A DNA stretch of 19,907 nucleotides from Paracoccaceae bacterium (GTDB lineage Bacteria; Pseudomonadota; Alphaproteobacteria; Rhodobacterales; Rhodobacteraceae), in the NCBI GenBank assembly GCA_003500165.1, contig DNSZ01000159.1:1-19907 (forward strand), written 5' to 3'. The notes below the pieces were generated by a model that had not been told where the DNA came from, made no database searches, and was given only the letters and a program-made list of their open reading frames with translations. Below are positions 19,506-19,907 of this stretch, piece by piece. Position 1 is the stretch's first letter. Each line of letters begins with the position of its first letter. Both the position numbers and the translations under genes were made by a program.

Positions 19506-19778
19506 TCACTCGGCGTGTTCGCCTTCGCGGAAGGCGCTGTCGGTGATGCGCTTCAGGAGGCTGGCGTAGTGTTCGAGGGTGCCGACATGGCCCCAGTTCA
19601 CCTCGTCGGGGTGGGTGTTGAAGTGGTCGTCGCTGAGCGCCTGCAGCCGGGCGAGCATCTCGTCGATCTCCGCCTTCTTGCCGATGAAGGCGGCCAATGC
19701 GGCTTCCCTGTTGCGCCGGGCCTTCTCGGCGCGGAGTTCGTGGCGCGGGGTGGTGATCGGGTTCAGGCGAGTGGTCAT
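19506..19778 (-). CDS. Small hypothetical helical protein
   Basis: This 90-residue leftward protein is of unknown function. After a short basic N-terminus it has a charged helix (ELRAEKARRNREAALAAFIGK), a second helix (AEIDEMLARLQALSDDHF) and a C-terminal part containing NWGHVGTLEHYASLLKRITD. It has no signal peptide, membrane segment or catalytic motif. The minus-strand ribosome site AAGGAG lies about eight bases before the ATG, which supports the start. I recognise the NWGHVGTLEHY-type C-terminus as recurring beside DUF3489-type genes in alphaproteobacterial elements, without a function. Confidence 0.75.
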   Translation of the reverse strand: MTTRLNPITTPRHELRAEKARRNREAALAAFIGKKAEIDEMLARLQALSDDHFNTHPDEVNWGHVGTLEHYASLLKRITDSAFREGEHAE

Positions 19779-19875
19779 TGTGGTGGCTCCTTGGTTTTGC
19801 GCTATCGCTGCGCTGCTTGAGCGCGGTGGTGAGTTGCATCGTCGTCTTGGGATGGATGTTCGCTCTGTCCGCGAG

Positions 19876-19894
19876 GCTTATCAACTCGATAAGC
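19876..19894. promoter_or_regulatory. Dyad upstream of the leftward genes
   Basis: GCTTATC (19876-19882) and GATAAGC (19888-19894) are perfect 7-bp arms around AACTC. The site is about 100 bases upstream of the leftward 90-residue gene, in a comparatively A/T-rich stretch. It could be an operator or part of a promoter for the leftward pair. The stretch from 19779 to 19907 has no other gene I can support. Confidence 0.4.
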
Positions 19895-19907
19895 ACCTGA
19901 CTTGGAA

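Overview
The window is GC-rich, with strongly G/C-biased third codon positions. Its protein types (RES/Xre toxin-antitoxin pair, ParB-like methyltransferase fusions, DUF3489, VRR-NUC nuclease) are typical of alphaproteobacterial, probably Rhodobacterales, prophages and integrated elements. No integrase, structural phage gene, tRNA or rRNA is visible, so the organism and the phage assignment are inferences.

Layout. (1) 1-311: a non-coding leader with inverted repeats. (2) 312-4084: a compact rightward early operon joined by ATGA/GTGA overlaps. It encodes an excisionase-like HTH protein, a small unknown protein, a VRR-NUC nuclease, a winged-helix replication-type protein, a C5-cytosine methyltransferase with a second gene in another frame over its 3' half, and an unknown phage-type protein. 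(3) 4095-5241: a MbcA/ParS/Xre antitoxin and RES toxin pair behind an A/T-rich promoter-operator. (4) 5351-15173: a type I restriction-modification cassette (hsdM, hsdS, NYN-domain RNase, hsdR) followed by a large PHP-ATPase of the TrlF-like type. (5) 15174-15758: a gap with degenerate short repeats, a 10-bp palindrome and a strong rho-independent terminator. (6) 15759-18845: two tandem ParB-like/DNA methyltransferase fusions, a small membrane protein and a small unknown protein. (7) 18897-19778: two leftward genes (DUF3489 protein and an unknown) converging on the previous block.

Reading: the early operon and the ParB-methyltransferase block look like a phage-type backbone carrying four DNA methyltransferases in total if HsdM is counted. 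The toxin-antitoxin pair, type I RM system, NYN nuclease and PHP-ATPase look like defence cargo between the two blocks. The most notable points are the NYN nuclease in the hsdS-hsdR gap (the place where PrrC-type tRNA nucleases sit in other type I loci) together with a PHP-ATPase; an iteron-like repeat cluster inside the replication gene; and over 600 bp of apparent dual coding in the cytosine methyltransferase gene.
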